A stretch of 64,000 nt of DNA from Cordilura impudica (Eukaryota; Arthropoda; Insecta; Diptera; Scathophagidae), in contig OY821518.1 of the NCBI GenBank assembly GCA_963682025.1, positions 229,070,848 through 229,134,847 on the forward strand. The letters run 5' to 3'. Made by a program: the position numbers and the translations under genes. The notes beneath the pieces are model-generated. The model saw only the letters and a list, made by a program, of their open reading frames with translations. It had not been told where the DNA came from and made no database searches. Below, in pieces: positions 35,590 to 46,650 of the stretch. Numbering within the stretch: the first letter of the stretch is position 1; each line of letters opens with the position of its first letter.

Positions 35590-37344
35590 CACATAATATT
35601 AATAATTCCTTTTTAAAATGATGCGTGTTGCTAATTGTCTGTAGTAGTTTCTTCCCAGACCAATTGTACTCATATAAATAAAGCACTGTCTCTTTGAGAC
35701 GTCATAATTAAAGAATGCTTTAACAAGATTCTTTCCACGAGGTGATCTTGCAAAATATATTAACTTAAATGAATAATTTTCTGCATCAGAGTAAGACATC
35801 TGTTTTTTGGAAGGTCATCAAAGAGCACATTATACAGTTTATATGAATATAACGATATACTATCGGTTCCTTTCTTTCTAAAAATGTATCTAGCTATATA
35901 ATTGTATGCCACATTAAGCTTTCTAGTATTAACACTACATATTACAGTTTGTAAATACTTCACAGTCATAATGAAGGACAGGTATAAGATAAGTTTTTGT
36001 TAAAAGCATTCTTATCTCAAATGGCGTTGACAATTCCTTAACATCGCATGTACCTTTCCAACAACAGATGTTATGTGGTTTGTCCATGAAAGTTGAGTAC
36101 TGAAAATTATTCCTAGATTTGTTGTGCTTTGAACGAAAACAATATTTGTATCGCCAACTTTTATATTCTCGTCAAATTCTAGTATCACGTTATTTCTCAA
36201 TATGAGTAAACATTTTGACTTAGTTGGATTTAGACACAATCCATTAAACCTAGCCCAATTATGAATGTTCATTAAGTCGTTGTTAATAGATTCTATACAG
36301 TTGTTAACATTCGTACATCTAGCACTGGCATATAGTTGAACATCGTCTGCGTTCATATGGATATTGCAGTGTTGGGGAACATTAGATATATCAGTTATAT
36401 ACATGCAGAAAAATAAGGACCCAAGTACTGAACTTTGTGGTATTATTCTTTCAACATTTAGTGCTTCAGAGATTTTTCCATTGAGAGATACAGATTGATA
36501 TCTATTAGAGAGGTATGACCGGATAAGTCTACAGGCAGATATAGAGAAATTTAAAAGTTTATCGAGCCTAGAAATAAGTATCGCATGGTCGACGGTATTG
36601 AATGATCCAAAAGCACAAGAAAATAGATAATGTTACAATCAAGTTTGCTTCTCAGATGTTCAACCACGTCGACCAATGCAGTAATACAACTCCTACCCTG
36701 TCTACTAAAACCCGACTGTCTTTCGGATAGGAGTCCAAGACGTTTGATATAATCATCCATTTGCCTGCGCATGAGGTTTTCTAGAACTTCGGAAAGGAAA
36801 GAGAGAATTGCAATAGGACGAAATTCATCGTTTGCTTTAGGAATTGGTATTATTTAAGAATGTTTCCAAATATCTGGGAAGGTAGATTTCATAATCTACC
36901 AATAATCATCTACACCAACAGCATTTGACTTAATGGCCGAAAAACTTTTCACGACCTCAAACTGATCAACACATCGAAAAGAGAAACTATTTTCAATGTA
37001 CATAGTGGATATACTCTCATAAGGATTCTGGTTGGGTTTATCAACACAAATTTCAACAAAACTCCGATTCAGGACATTTACATCAATATGCACATTAACG
37101 TTATGTATAGGTTTGGAATTTAAACCAATTTCCCGTATTTTCTTCCATTTTTGTTCGACAGCCGAGGAGAACTTTTGGTTACAACATGTTGATTTTGCGA
37201 CGCTAATCAGATGTAAGTACTACTTTATTTCTTAAAATTTAAAGAATTGATGAGTTCGGAAGTTTTATATTTTTTCCATCTTTTATATATCAATACGAGT
37301 TTTTATAGTGTAATTAAAACAAGTAGCTTGTTTAGCTTTAATTA

Positions 37345-37925
37345 CACTGTGCGACAAATAGTAGGGGTCAGTGATCGGGATGGGATGAACCGGGGAAAGT
37401 TATATGTGTCCCGGCGTTTCGCTGTCCCGTGCTCGCTTACTTCCCAAAAAAAATCGTGCAATTTTTCCTTCCTTTAATTTTGCTTCGCTGATTCGTGGGA
37501 AAATATTTTTCACACAATCAAGAATTTTCGGTTGCTTCACAATTAATGAAATTTTTATGACTCCCAGTGTGACATAGAGAAGGGGCATTAGGACGTTCTC
37601 CATTGGTACGAGTGGATCATTTACGCAGTTGTGTCCTTTCTCTGTTTTGGTTTCCATTAAACTTACTTTACATTAGCAAACTTTATCCAAAATTATTTTC
37701 ATTGAATCGTATGTTTCACTCATATCTGTGATGTAGCCAATGGAAATGCTTGGTTTTTTATTACATTTATGTAGCAAAACGACTTTCAGGCTTGATTTCG
37801 AAGAATCGATGAACATTTGCCAATCACCTGCGACGTAAGTAATGGACAAGAAGAGAAATTCAGCGTCTGCGAAAAAATTTTCCCCGGTGGTTTCATCCCA
37901 ACCCGATTTTGGCTGTCGCACAGTG
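37345..37925 (-). mobile_element. Small DNA transposon, CACTGTGCGACA termini, TTA/TAA duplication
   Basis: Both ends carry the perfect 12-bp inverted repeat CACTGTGCGACA (37345-37356 and 37914-37925). TTA flanks it at 37342-37344 and 37926-37928. Removing the element and one TTA rejoins the LINE reading VPQKTRI-IKAKQATC, parallel to VPVRKKTVKSSTKPWF in the first LINE, so the ends and the 3-bp duplication are secure. A CACTG end with a 3-bp duplication suggests a CACTA/EnSpm-like or Harbinger-like origin, undecided. Confidence 0.88.
37442..37925 (-). pseudogene. Fragment of a conserved arthropod transposon-associated protein
   Basis: Two minus-strand frames (37673-37951 and 37400-37657) encode WDETTGENFFADAEFLFL, KVVLLHKCNKKPSISIGYI, SETYDSMKIILDKV and then MPLLYVTLGVIKISLIV, PKILDCVKNIFPRISEAKLK. 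I recall similar long proteins (with ETYENMK.LL and PPLHIKLGLMKNFVK..) as unnamed multi-copy genes in many arthropods, but I cannot assign a family. The part between DKV and the second block is deleted, and the end lacks the GPQIR block expected next. Confidence 0.6.
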
Positions 37926-38652
37926 TTATTCTCGTTTTTTGTGGTACACAATCATTGAAGATAGAAGTAATATTATTTTGCAAGAGAGTAACTTGATCAT
38001 TAATATTATCCATATTGTATATTAAATTCCATTGAACACTATTAAGACATTGGTTTAGAATCATTTCATTTAAGTTTCGAAAATCACGAAAGGTATAGTA
38101 GGTATCTGCATTGTTGACGTAAGTATCACATGTAAGATATATTAAGTCATGCTTTGAAAAAACAGACGCAGATAATTGATCATAAAGTAAAACTTTAGCA
38201 TTTTGGCTCATAAAAAATACATCTTTAATGGAGTTTAATGTTTTAGAATAGTGGGTTGGAATAATTGTGTTGACAGGTAATAGATTGATAAATTCCATTC
38301 GTTCAGTGAGTACAGATTCAGTTTTAATGTTACTGTTGAAAGCACCAGCTATTATTATATCATTATATAGAAATGATAAGTTTTCGAGGTTATCCATAAG
38401 GTGATTAAAGTCGCAGTTATTGTTGGACCTGTATAATTTTTTGTTAGGTACATACACTGTTCCAATAAGAATTTTACCATTCCCAACCTCAGTCACCTCC
38501 AAGAACAAATATTCAATTTGACTGTCTTTTGTTGACTTACACTTTTGTACGCAGCTAATTTCTTTCCTGACATATATAGATACACCCCCCACCGTTACCC
38601 TCTGTATCTGCTTTAAAGATCTTGAAACCTGGCAGATTGTAAATACTATCAC

Positions 38653-38835
38653 TTTTTTTTATTAATCCTAGTTCCGCGAAGCCGAGTGGCTTGTCTGCAG
38701 ATTCTAACTGTTGGGTCCAGGGATAAGCCGGATTTGGCTAGTTTTTGCAGCGACAGACCAAAGCCTCTGGTGGGAATCGAACCCACGACCCCCGCATGAT
38801 AGGCGAGCACGCTACCTACTCACCTACCGGGGCGC
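38653..38835 (-). mobile_element. tRNA-derived SINE
   Basis: Read on the minus strand it starts GCGCCCCGGTAGGTGAGTAG, with an A box (TAGGTGAGTAGG) and a perfect B box (GGTTCGATTCC, about 38768-38778), followed by a non-tRNA body and ending AGGATTAAT(A)8. The tRNA-like head folds over 38767-38833, but it lacks the 3' acceptor pairing of a true tRNA and is inserted between two coding segments of a LINE, so it is a SINE and not a tRNA gene. No clear target duplication is seen. Confidence 0.88.
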
Positions 38836-39200
38836 TTATTTCGGGACTAAACCAAGACTTTGACACACACACAATATCAACTCCTGATGACGCGAAGGTG
38901 TATCTAAACTCGTGAATTTTATTATTCAAACTCTGAGCATCAATGTTGACTATTTTGAGAGCAGGTTTCTGTGTGGACAGAATTCTAGACATAGAAAAAA
39001 AACATTGTTTGTTGTCTTTTCTTTGTCAAGTCGGATTGTTTTGGGACCGCCTTAATACATATCGATTTCAGTGAAGTTGGTACAATATAAAAAGGTTTAT
39101 TTCTTAGTCTTAATATGAAAGTTAAAAGAACGGACTTTGATATAGGTACAATTTTGGCATTAAGTGGTTTTTGTGAAATTTTGTTAAACCGGCGCAAAAA

Positions 39201-39479
39201 ATCGCATATTGCCTAACTGGCGGCCAATTTACTCTCCAGGACAATGCGAGTCAGAATTTAAGTTCAAATCGAATGAGGAGTATTAGGGAACAGGCAAATA
39301 TAGTTCGATATAAAATGTCTTAAATACCAATCTCAATTCCACGCCATATTAGTGCTAGAATGGAAAATATTCTGTAAATGTTTGCTTATTTTTACTAATT
39401 TTACAAATAAATGTTAACCCAATAAGAGTGCACGACTGTTAATGACATTCGTTACAAGAACATGCTAACGGAGTTCTTG
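39201..39479. other. Unassigned sequence
   Basis: Possible 5' part of the following transposase relic; nothing definite. Confidence 0.35.
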
Positions 39480-39715
39480 TAACCTCAACAGGATGGCTGG
39501 ATCTGAACGACATGTGAGCACGAAACAATCCATTTATCGGAGCATCAATTTGCAGACCGAATCATCTTCCGAAATTCCGATGTCAATTGGCCACCAAGAC
39601 GTGCGATTTAACGCCGTGCAATTTATTTCTTTAGGGTTTTTCGAAATCGCAGGTCTATGTGAATAAGCTACAAACAATTCCTGATCTCAAGGCACAGATA
39701 CAAGGCTGTGACGGC
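39480..39715 (+). pseudogene. Tc1/mariner-superfamily transposase relic
   Basis: In shifting frames it reads ADRIIFRNSDVNWPPR, CDLTPCNLFL, GFSKSQVYVNKLQTIPDLKAQI, which matches the NWPPRSCDLTPLDYFLWG..KS.VY.NKP.TI..L motif of DDE_3-type insect transposases. Only the last third remains. Confidence 0.75.
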
Positions 39716-40806
39716 CGTTTATTTTTGGTGACGACTGTACTTAACAAAAAATGTACGAGTCACATTAAGCGAAAGGTTATTTATTTTGCAATGTAAAATT
39801 TTTGTAAGAATCCTGTTACGTCAGTATGAGATTTGTATGTATGTTTGTTTTTTTTTTGTGCTGTACCATTTAATAAACAACACCTTATATGGTAATGTCG
39901 TTTGACAATTTTTTTTTTGTTGCAAGAGAAGAAATTCTATTTTTAAACAGTTTATTCATGTGTAAAGCTTTTACTCGTTCTCATTCCCACCCACGTTGTC
40001 AGCCATTAACATTGGCTTACCTTGTTCCCCTCATCGTTAGATGTAGTATTTTTTTTACATAGGGAATTTAATGAATGTATGAGTATTGGTTAACATATGA
40101 ATGAATATGAATGTTCTCAAGGAATGGTTGCGATTTTTTTTTTTTAAACAGGTTTTTATCTTGAGATAAATGAATGAATGAAGATAGGTTGAATAGAAAG
40201 AATATAATTTTGATTTGGGGAGTTGAAATTTAGTGCGGTTTCCCTGGGTCTTAACAAGATCCCACCCCTCTGGCGAGCTAGGCCCCCTGCCAGCACGTGC
40301 GACCCGTTAAGGCTCAGGGAAACGGAAGCGGAAATTCCACCACCGCCGCACCATTACAAGGCTTCATCGGTGAGGTTGAACCATAGCTTTGTCAATATGT
40401 CTTCGTGAATTTAATTAAAAGAGCAAGGACATGTGTTCAGAACCGCGAGTGCCATATGCCAAATATTTTATTCCATATGTCTACCTTACAATGCAATAAA
40501 AATATCACCACTCACTAAGACAAAAATGCGTTTTATTTTAAAATTAAATTGTGCACTCTTATTGGATCACCCTTTTTTTGCTTATATTTTCTATCTTCGC
40601 TTTTTAATAGTATGAGCTAACCTTGCTCTCAAAATAACACTAAAAATGTGTAAGTACAGCCGTGGCTGGAAAAATTTCTATAGTTGTTTTTTCCGAAAGA
40701 ATTAGAAATTCCTGTCGGCAACAAATTTGCTTCTTTCTCCACAACCTGAAATAGCTCGATGGGGCACTTGATATAAAGGTTGTTAAAAAATAATACAAAA
40801 TACCAA
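39716..40806. other. Unassigned sequence with a GC-rich hairpin
   Basis: Mostly AT-rich with poly(T) runs. At 40233-40400 an island of much higher GC contains an imperfect hairpin with 18-base arms GTTTCCCTGGGTCTTAAC (40238-40255) and GTTAAGGCTCAGGGAAAC (40306-40323), pairing at 16 of 18 positions. Origin unknown. Confidence 0.5.
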
Positions 40807-41820
40807 ATTTAAATCAAGCAAATTTTTTATTCGAAGGACCAATACAACATGGGTTTAATATTTGGAAATGATTTTGGGCATATGGCCACTGCGGCTATTC
40901 CTGACGTCCGATTTTGGGCCACCTTTTCGAGGATTTGTGCCCATATGTCGCAAATAAAACGAACAATGTTGGCGTCCAAGGCGTCAATTGTTGCTGGTTT
41001 ATCAGAACAAACCAGTGACTTTACATAGCCCCACAGGAAATAATCGATTGGTGTCAAATCGTACGACCTTGGAGGTCAATTGACAGGTCTATTTCTCAAA
41101 ATTAACTTAACGCCAAATTTTGATTTCAATAAGTCGATGGTTGCGGTCGCCATATGGCATGTAGCGCCATCCTTATGAAACCACATCTTGCCCAGTTCAA
41201 TGTCATCCATATTTTCAAATCAAAAATCATTGATCATGGTGCGGTAACGACCTCCATTGACCGTAGCGCGAGGTACGATGATGTCTCACTTCATAGGTGC
41301 AAATTTTGTTTGTTGACAAAGCCGTTAAGCCAAAAATGTGCCGCAATTTTGGGATAAAACATCGGGCCAGTTTCCAACTGCTTTAGAACCCAATCGGCGA
41401 AAGAACAACGCATATAATGGTCTCGTGGCTTTAATTCCTGTATCAGTTGGATTTAATACGGGTGTAGGTCAAGAGCTTTGTTAAAAATTTTCCACGTGGT
41501 TTACGGACAAAGCCCCAATTCCTGCGACCGACGACTAATCGACATATTTGGATATTCTTCTACACTTTTATTTACAGCGGCGATATTCTCTTCATTGCGC
41601 ACGTCCTTCGATGTGTTGATGTTATTGCATTATTTAGAGAGCATGCGGTCTGAAATATATCAACGGATGCTCAAATGGACATTTATGTGCGCCAAAAAAA
41701 ATCACGAAGTCGTCTATAAATTACGCGAATCGATGACTGCTTTTCACAGTAAATTTTGATAATTTGTGTTGTTCAAGCGTGAATCTATTCATCATGAATT
41801 GCCGGAGTATACTGATTATA
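40807..41820 (-). pseudogene. Tc1/mariner-superfamily (DDE_3) transposase relic
   Basis: The best segment (40827-41057) reads TPIDYFLWGYVKSLVCSDKP and TIDALDANIVRFI; just before it, after a stop, is WFHKDGATCHMATATIDLLK with the second catalytic aspartate in QDGATCH form (KDGATCH). Farther upstream (41400-41760) NEENIAAVNKSVEEYPN and a helix-turn-helix region can be followed across stops. The C-terminus is intact to a stop at 40827. This family is frequent in insects and is distinct from the mariner at 30497-31249. Confidence 0.85.
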
Positions 41821-42773
41821 AATGTTCAAAATGAGCGTAAGGTGGCTGTTCTATATAAGCAAAACAAAAACATTCTTTACCATGTGGCCCATCGAGTTAA
41901 TACAGGGGCCTAATTTTAGCAGTCGTGATCGTAGTATTTCGAATTTCCTTACTCGTTACGAAACGAAACGATCTATTGTTTCAGTATTACAAAAGACGGA
42001 AATAAATATGTTTTAAAACACGGCATAAATGTAACAGATTAAACAGAAAGTGTAAAATTGAAAAGAAGTGAAATATTATCAAATTGATTTAACTTTTTTT
42101 ATTCATCATCTTTCTATATGGTAAAGGAGAGATTATTATTTCGGATGGCAATGGCAACTTGTATACGGCTCCAAATACATTCAACCCCATCTCGAAGCCA
42201 AACAACGAAACGACAAGCTAAATATGCTATTATTAAGGGGGGTGAAGGTTATAAAAGCGAAAAAAAGCGTATTTTCATAATTTTTTTTTAGATATGAATA
42301 ATGTTGGATTATTTATTTCATATACACGTTATAGCATAACATTTGAAGAATCTTTGAAAAAATTTTCAATTAAAAATTTTAATAAATAAGTGACTGCGGA
42401 TCTCCGCATTGTTGTTTTACGGTGAACATCATACCGGATCATGTGGAATAAAAAAATCTAAATGCGTTTAAAAGGTGACATGTTTCCCGAGGTAATCATG
42501 AAGAGTTTTTTTCATTTTTTTTTTTTTTTTTTTTTTTTTTGGAAGCATTTTGAAGTGAAAAACACGATTTTTGTAAAAAAATTCAGTGAATTTGTTGTCA
42601 AAATGGGGAAAAAATGGAAAATACAAAAACTCTTCAGATATAGTGTGTAAAATTTCAAAAGAGTCGGACCAGTAGATTTTGAGTTATGATGTTCACGGAC
42701 TTCAAACATTTAGTTGCGAGAAAATCAATTTAAAGTTTTTTAAAAACTGATTTTTATACCATACTAGCTGAAC
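41821..42773. other. Unassigned sequence with a 42-base T run
   Basis: Contains a homopolymer tract interrupted by few bases at about 42492-42540. No gene recognised. Confidence 0.45.
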
Positions 42774-42862
42774 CCGGTGTACTTCGCTACCCCTCATCGT
42801 TATAAAATAAAAAAAAAATATTTATACATTAACAAAATATTATTTATTTAATTTACAATTAA

Positions 42863-43350
42863 TTATTGCAATGCTTTAGGATGTACAATATTTTTAGTTT
42901 GTCCATCTGGAGCATAAACATATAAGTCGGTGGGTTTCCCTACACGTGAGCATGCAACATAAAGCTGTCCATGTGAGAAACATGGATTTGCTAAATTTAA
43001 GCCGCAAACTTGAAGAGATTGACCTTGAGCTTTGTTAACAGTCATCGCAAACGCTAATCGAACAGGAAACTGTAATCGTTTGAAGTCGAATGGTAAATCA
43101 GTTGGGATAAATCAGTTGGGATGATTGGAATGCGTGGCAAAAGTACATCTGTTCCTTTATATTTTCCTGTTATAATGGTCGCTTCTATTAAATTATTTAG
43201 CATTTTTTTACTGCAAGTCGAGTGCCATTGCAAAGCCGTGGTGGATCGATATTGCGTAGTAAAATAATGGGCACTCCAATTTTGAGTTGTAGCACATGTG
43301 GTGGAAAGCCTGGCACATCAATAATCGAATATAAAAAATTGGGTGTAGTA
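42863..43350 (-). pseudogene. Helitron Pif1-like helicase, C-terminal fragment
   Basis: The reading PGFPPHVLQLKIGVPIILLR, PPRLCNGTRL, VLLPRIPIIPTDL, then FKRLQFPVRLAFAMTVNKAQ, GQLYVACSRVG is the signature of the last third of Helitron helicases (motifs V and VI). A 14-base tandem duplication of TAAATCAGTTGGGA at about 43092-43119 (as written on the plus strand) shifts the frame in the PTDL region. The Rep domain and the rest of the helicase are missing. Confidence 0.9.
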
Positions 43351-43605
43351 AGTGAAAGTTTCACAATGTGAAAGTTTAAGGAAGAATGGTGTACAGGTCT
43401 GGCTTCCTACAAATCGGAAACAAAGGGACGTGGCCCGCCGACTTTCGCATGGAATGTATACCTATTTAAGAAAACACCCTATTAAGCAAATCAATCCATG
43501 CCAAACATTGAATTATATGGGAGGGGCCTCGCCCCTTTGTCCACTAACAACTTGATATAGTCAAGGGCTTAATAAAAGTTATTATGCATTTTAATCTGTC
43601 TAAAA

Positions 43606-44046
43606 AGGGCGTGGTCCCGCCCAGTTTTCTTGTAGTACTATTTCTATTAATTTCAATACGATATATACCAAATTTCATCGCCGTAGGTTAAAAAATGGCC
43701 GAGATATGACGATTTTAAATTTTGGGTTATATGGGCGGGACCACGCCCCTTTGCCCACTAACAACTTTATATAGTTAAGGAGTTAGTATTTCGCAAAAAT
43801 TTCCTTTTATGAAAATTTCATGACGATTCTTCCAGTAGTTTAGAAGATATTACGATTTTTTATTTTTCTAAAAAGGGGCGTGGTCCCACCCACTTTTCTT
43901 CTGGTATGTATTTCTATTCATGCCAATACCATATGTACCAAATATGACCGTTGTAGGTCAAAAAATTCCCGAGATATGATGATTTAAAGTTTTGGGTTAT
44001 ATGGGCGTGGTACCGCCCCTTTGTCCAATCAAAAATTTATATAGCC
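43606..44046. repeat. Two ~180-bp degenerate repeats inside the Helitron
   Basis: Each has AAAAGGGCGTGGTCCC, a TTTCTATTNATNNCAATAC middle, a CCGAGATATGA block and a TGGGTTATATGGGCG end. Period is about 262 bases. A third partial unit may lie at 43510-43580. Confidence 0.8.
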
Positions 44047-44227
44047 TTTTATTCCTTCCAGAGTCACAGTAACACGCTGTGAAAATTTCAGGCAGGGGTT
44101 TGGCCTCCTATAAAGCACAAACAAACACACATTCATTTTTATATATGTACATATATAGATAGATTGAAAGCAGATTAATTATAATTTAAGGTAAAATGGG
44201 GCGATAAAGGGGGATTTGATATTAAAA

Positions 44228-46650
44228 CAAGTACGAGTGTTAAATTCGGCTGTGCCGAATCTTTGATATCCTCCACCTCGGTTTGAGTCTTGATAATAAT
44301 GTAAATGAAAAAGTAAACAATTTGTTAAACTTAATACTAAATTTTTTGATATGTTCCTAATGACCAGTGATTGTAATTACTTATTGTGATGTTAAGCTTC
44401 CTATGGTCGTCCTAAGCAGGAACGACCATAGACATCTTAACATCGCAATAAGTAATAATAAAATATTTCTGCAAATTCTTTGGTTGGTTTTCGTCTTTTC
44501 TATTATTTCGGATTTATTTCGGTGTTTGCTTTTTGGTAATCGTGGTTGCTGATCGGCATGCATTTAGGTTATATACCTATATGCATGCGTTTCCGGTTAT
44601 ATGACATAACTTCTCTTTTAATTTAGTTTTTGCTAATTAAATAGCTCGCCCTAACCTCCATTGCAAAGGTAACGGTTGTGTAGGGTGGCTATATGCATTA
44701 ACTCGTGCTAATTGGAGATGGCTGTATAGTTTCCTTTAACTGGCGAAATTTTTTTTCATTGCGGTCATGTAGGACGGATGGGAGTAACAAATAATAATGA
44801 TTTTTATTTATGTATGACGACATTTCAACCTAAAAATTTAAGTTTTTATCGATTGAATAAACAACACAAAAATGGTTGTCGTTTAGATAACAACAACAGC
44901 TGACTTTAACAATAGCGAATATCGTTTAAAAATTTTACTGATAATTTTGCTATTTTCTTTTTTTTAACGATTCGACTATCGTAAAAAAAAAGAATGCCAA
45001 TATTTTTTTTAAATGTAAAAATTTTTTAAATGTAAACATATTTGGTGTTTTTTTTGGAATTTCAATTTGTGTTTAACGAATAAAATTTATATATTAAAGA
45101 TGCAATTGATGTCTTCTCAATTTAAAATTATAATTTCCGACGTTTTGATATGATTTTCTGAAATTCAATTAATTGTAATTTATAATTGGAAATTTTTAAT
45201 TCCAGTTTTTAGAATTGATATTTTCTTAAATTTGAATGGAAAATTTAAAAAGTGCAATTTTGTATTTATGTGAATAATAATGCTTTAGTAATTATAAACA
45301 ATTTTTAAAAATTAGATGTAATCGCAATCAGATATTTTGTAGGTAAAGCAGAATAGTAATTCTATATAACTATGTAGAACTATTTTGAAAGCAAAAAACT
45401 CATTGATGAACTGGGTAACTCTATTTTGTAAAGACAACAAAAACTTAATATGCCAAACTTATGTTCATATTTGTAAAAGAATAATGAAAAAACGTATGAA
45501 ATAAAAGACCAGCCCGTGTATACTCTTAACATTGTTCTGTATGATATCTAGTTGAAAATATTAACATTCATGTTAAAATAGAAATAACTATTGCAAAGCC
45601 ACAAAAATTGTGGCGCCATCTACTGTGGCATAGCCACGCTGCGCAAAATGAAGTGACACTCTGTTAATGCAAAAGAAATATATTTTCCCCACAACAAAAT
45701 ATTGCAGAATTTTATGTAAATAAAATAATATACCGATTTATTTCTAACATGCAGTTGTTATGGATATACATATATAGAATATATGTATATTATTTGTATT
45801 ATTTAATATGTTCATGTATGTATATGTAAATATTACACACAAAAAAATACAACATCAAACGTTATTTTTGTGTTTTTCTCTTTAAATAAATTTATACATA
45901 AAATTTTTTTTTGCTAAATTTACATTGTTTTGTTTTTATTGACAACTAGGTATTTTAGCATTATTTGCATTAGATGCTGGTGAATTTTTACTCCCTTTAC
46001 ATATATTAACTCGTAGTGTCTGCTTGTTGAAAAAATGTTGGATCGATTTAACCCCTTTCCCGTGACCCATTCGATCTGAAATTTTGCAAGACGGCTCGTG
46101 GTAATAACAGAAATGAAATTTTTTCAGTGATGCCAAAGCAATGGAAACTTTTAAAATTTTCTACCAGAGTTAATAAAAAATGTACAAAGGGTTAGTTTTT
46201 ATTATATTATTACCACAACGACCACAAAAACAACAAGTCCAGCTATGACAACAACACAACATTTAGAATAACAACAAGAACAATATAGAAACATCATATT
46301 TTTTATTTTTTATTTTTACTTTTTCAGAGATTTCCCTGGACCTGTTCCACCGATTTTAATGATTTTTGAAACAGAATTTGGTGAATCATTCTCACTAAAA
46401 ATGATCACTGTAGCTGCACTGATCGTGACAAGAACAACATAGAAAATTATATTTTTTCAAGACTTTTTTTAGTTCTTCATTCAAATCTCGGGCCCTAATC
46501 GACCGATTTGTACAATTTTAAATAGCAAACTTTTCAGGATGTTAGTGAATCATTTTTTATGTCAACGAGCACCCTAGCTACCCGATTGATGGCGTCATCG
46601 TGATTTCCACAAACGGACAGACGGACATCGCTATATCAACTATATCAACA
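44228..46650 (-). mobile_element. Family A element, far end truncated
   Basis: It begins CAAGTACGAGTGTTAAATTCG with the hairpin and can be followed through all A blocks to CGGACAGACGGACATCGCTATATC, where it stops short of the TATACCC terminus. It contains an insertion of about 120 bases with a long palindrome (44376-44456). Confidence 0.88.
44376..44456. repeat. 81-bp near-perfect palindrome inserted in family A
   Basis: Arms of about 39 bases start ATTACTTATTGTGATGTTAAG and end with its complement; the loop is AAGC. A few mismatches lie mid-arm. Other A copies lack this stretch and read straight from TACCAAATTATTT to CAGCAAATTC. Confidence 0.9.

Larger units (their letters stand above)
35599..38992 (-). 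pseudogene. LINE ORF2 relic (endonuclease and reverse transcriptase)
   Basis: Reading leftward from 38992: ALKIVNIDAQSLNNKIHEFR and VDIVCVSKSWFSPEI (endonuclease start), the SINE, GGVSIYVRKE, ILIGTVYVPNK, IAGAFNSN (GDLN degraded), SKHDLIYLT, then VPQKTRI. After the DNA transposon come RLISVAKSTCC, SNAVGVDDYW, a gap, ERQSGFSRQGRSCITALVDV, LVLLDHSIPSTM (SKAFD lost), NIHMNADDVQLYASA (YADD changed to NADD), LCLNPTKSKCL, NLGIIFSTQLSWTNHI and a C-terminal remnant. Numerous stops and frame changes. Confidence 0.88.
35590..39200 (-). mobile_element. Second LINE, related to the first, carrying two insertions
   Basis: It has the same protein order as the LINE at 31263-35500 but is much more decayed. 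It is interrupted by a SINE (38653-38835) and by a small DNA transposon (37345-37925). Minus-strand coding at 38985-39197 may be the end of its first open frame. Confidence 0.85.
42774..44159 (-). mobile_element. Helitron with truncated helicase
   Basis: On the minus strand it begins TCTATATATGTACATATATA (44159) with A before it, and ends ...CGGGTTCAGCTAG (42774) followed by T. A|TC...CTAG|T is the canonical Helitron end and target arrangement. It contains the end of the Rep-helicase gene (42863-43350) and two degenerate repeats at about 43606-43790 and 43868-44046 with GGGCGTGGTCCCGCCC-type words. Confidence 0.88.

Noticed and set aside
37309..37346. Imperfect palindrome GTGTAATTAAA..TTTAATTACAC as an element end
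   Set aside because: It spans the border of the CACTG element and LINE sequence, so the symmetry is chance.
38767..38833. A functional tRNA gene
   Set aside because: tRNA-like head lacks proper acceptor pairing, carries a SINE body and poly(A), and interrupts a LINE.
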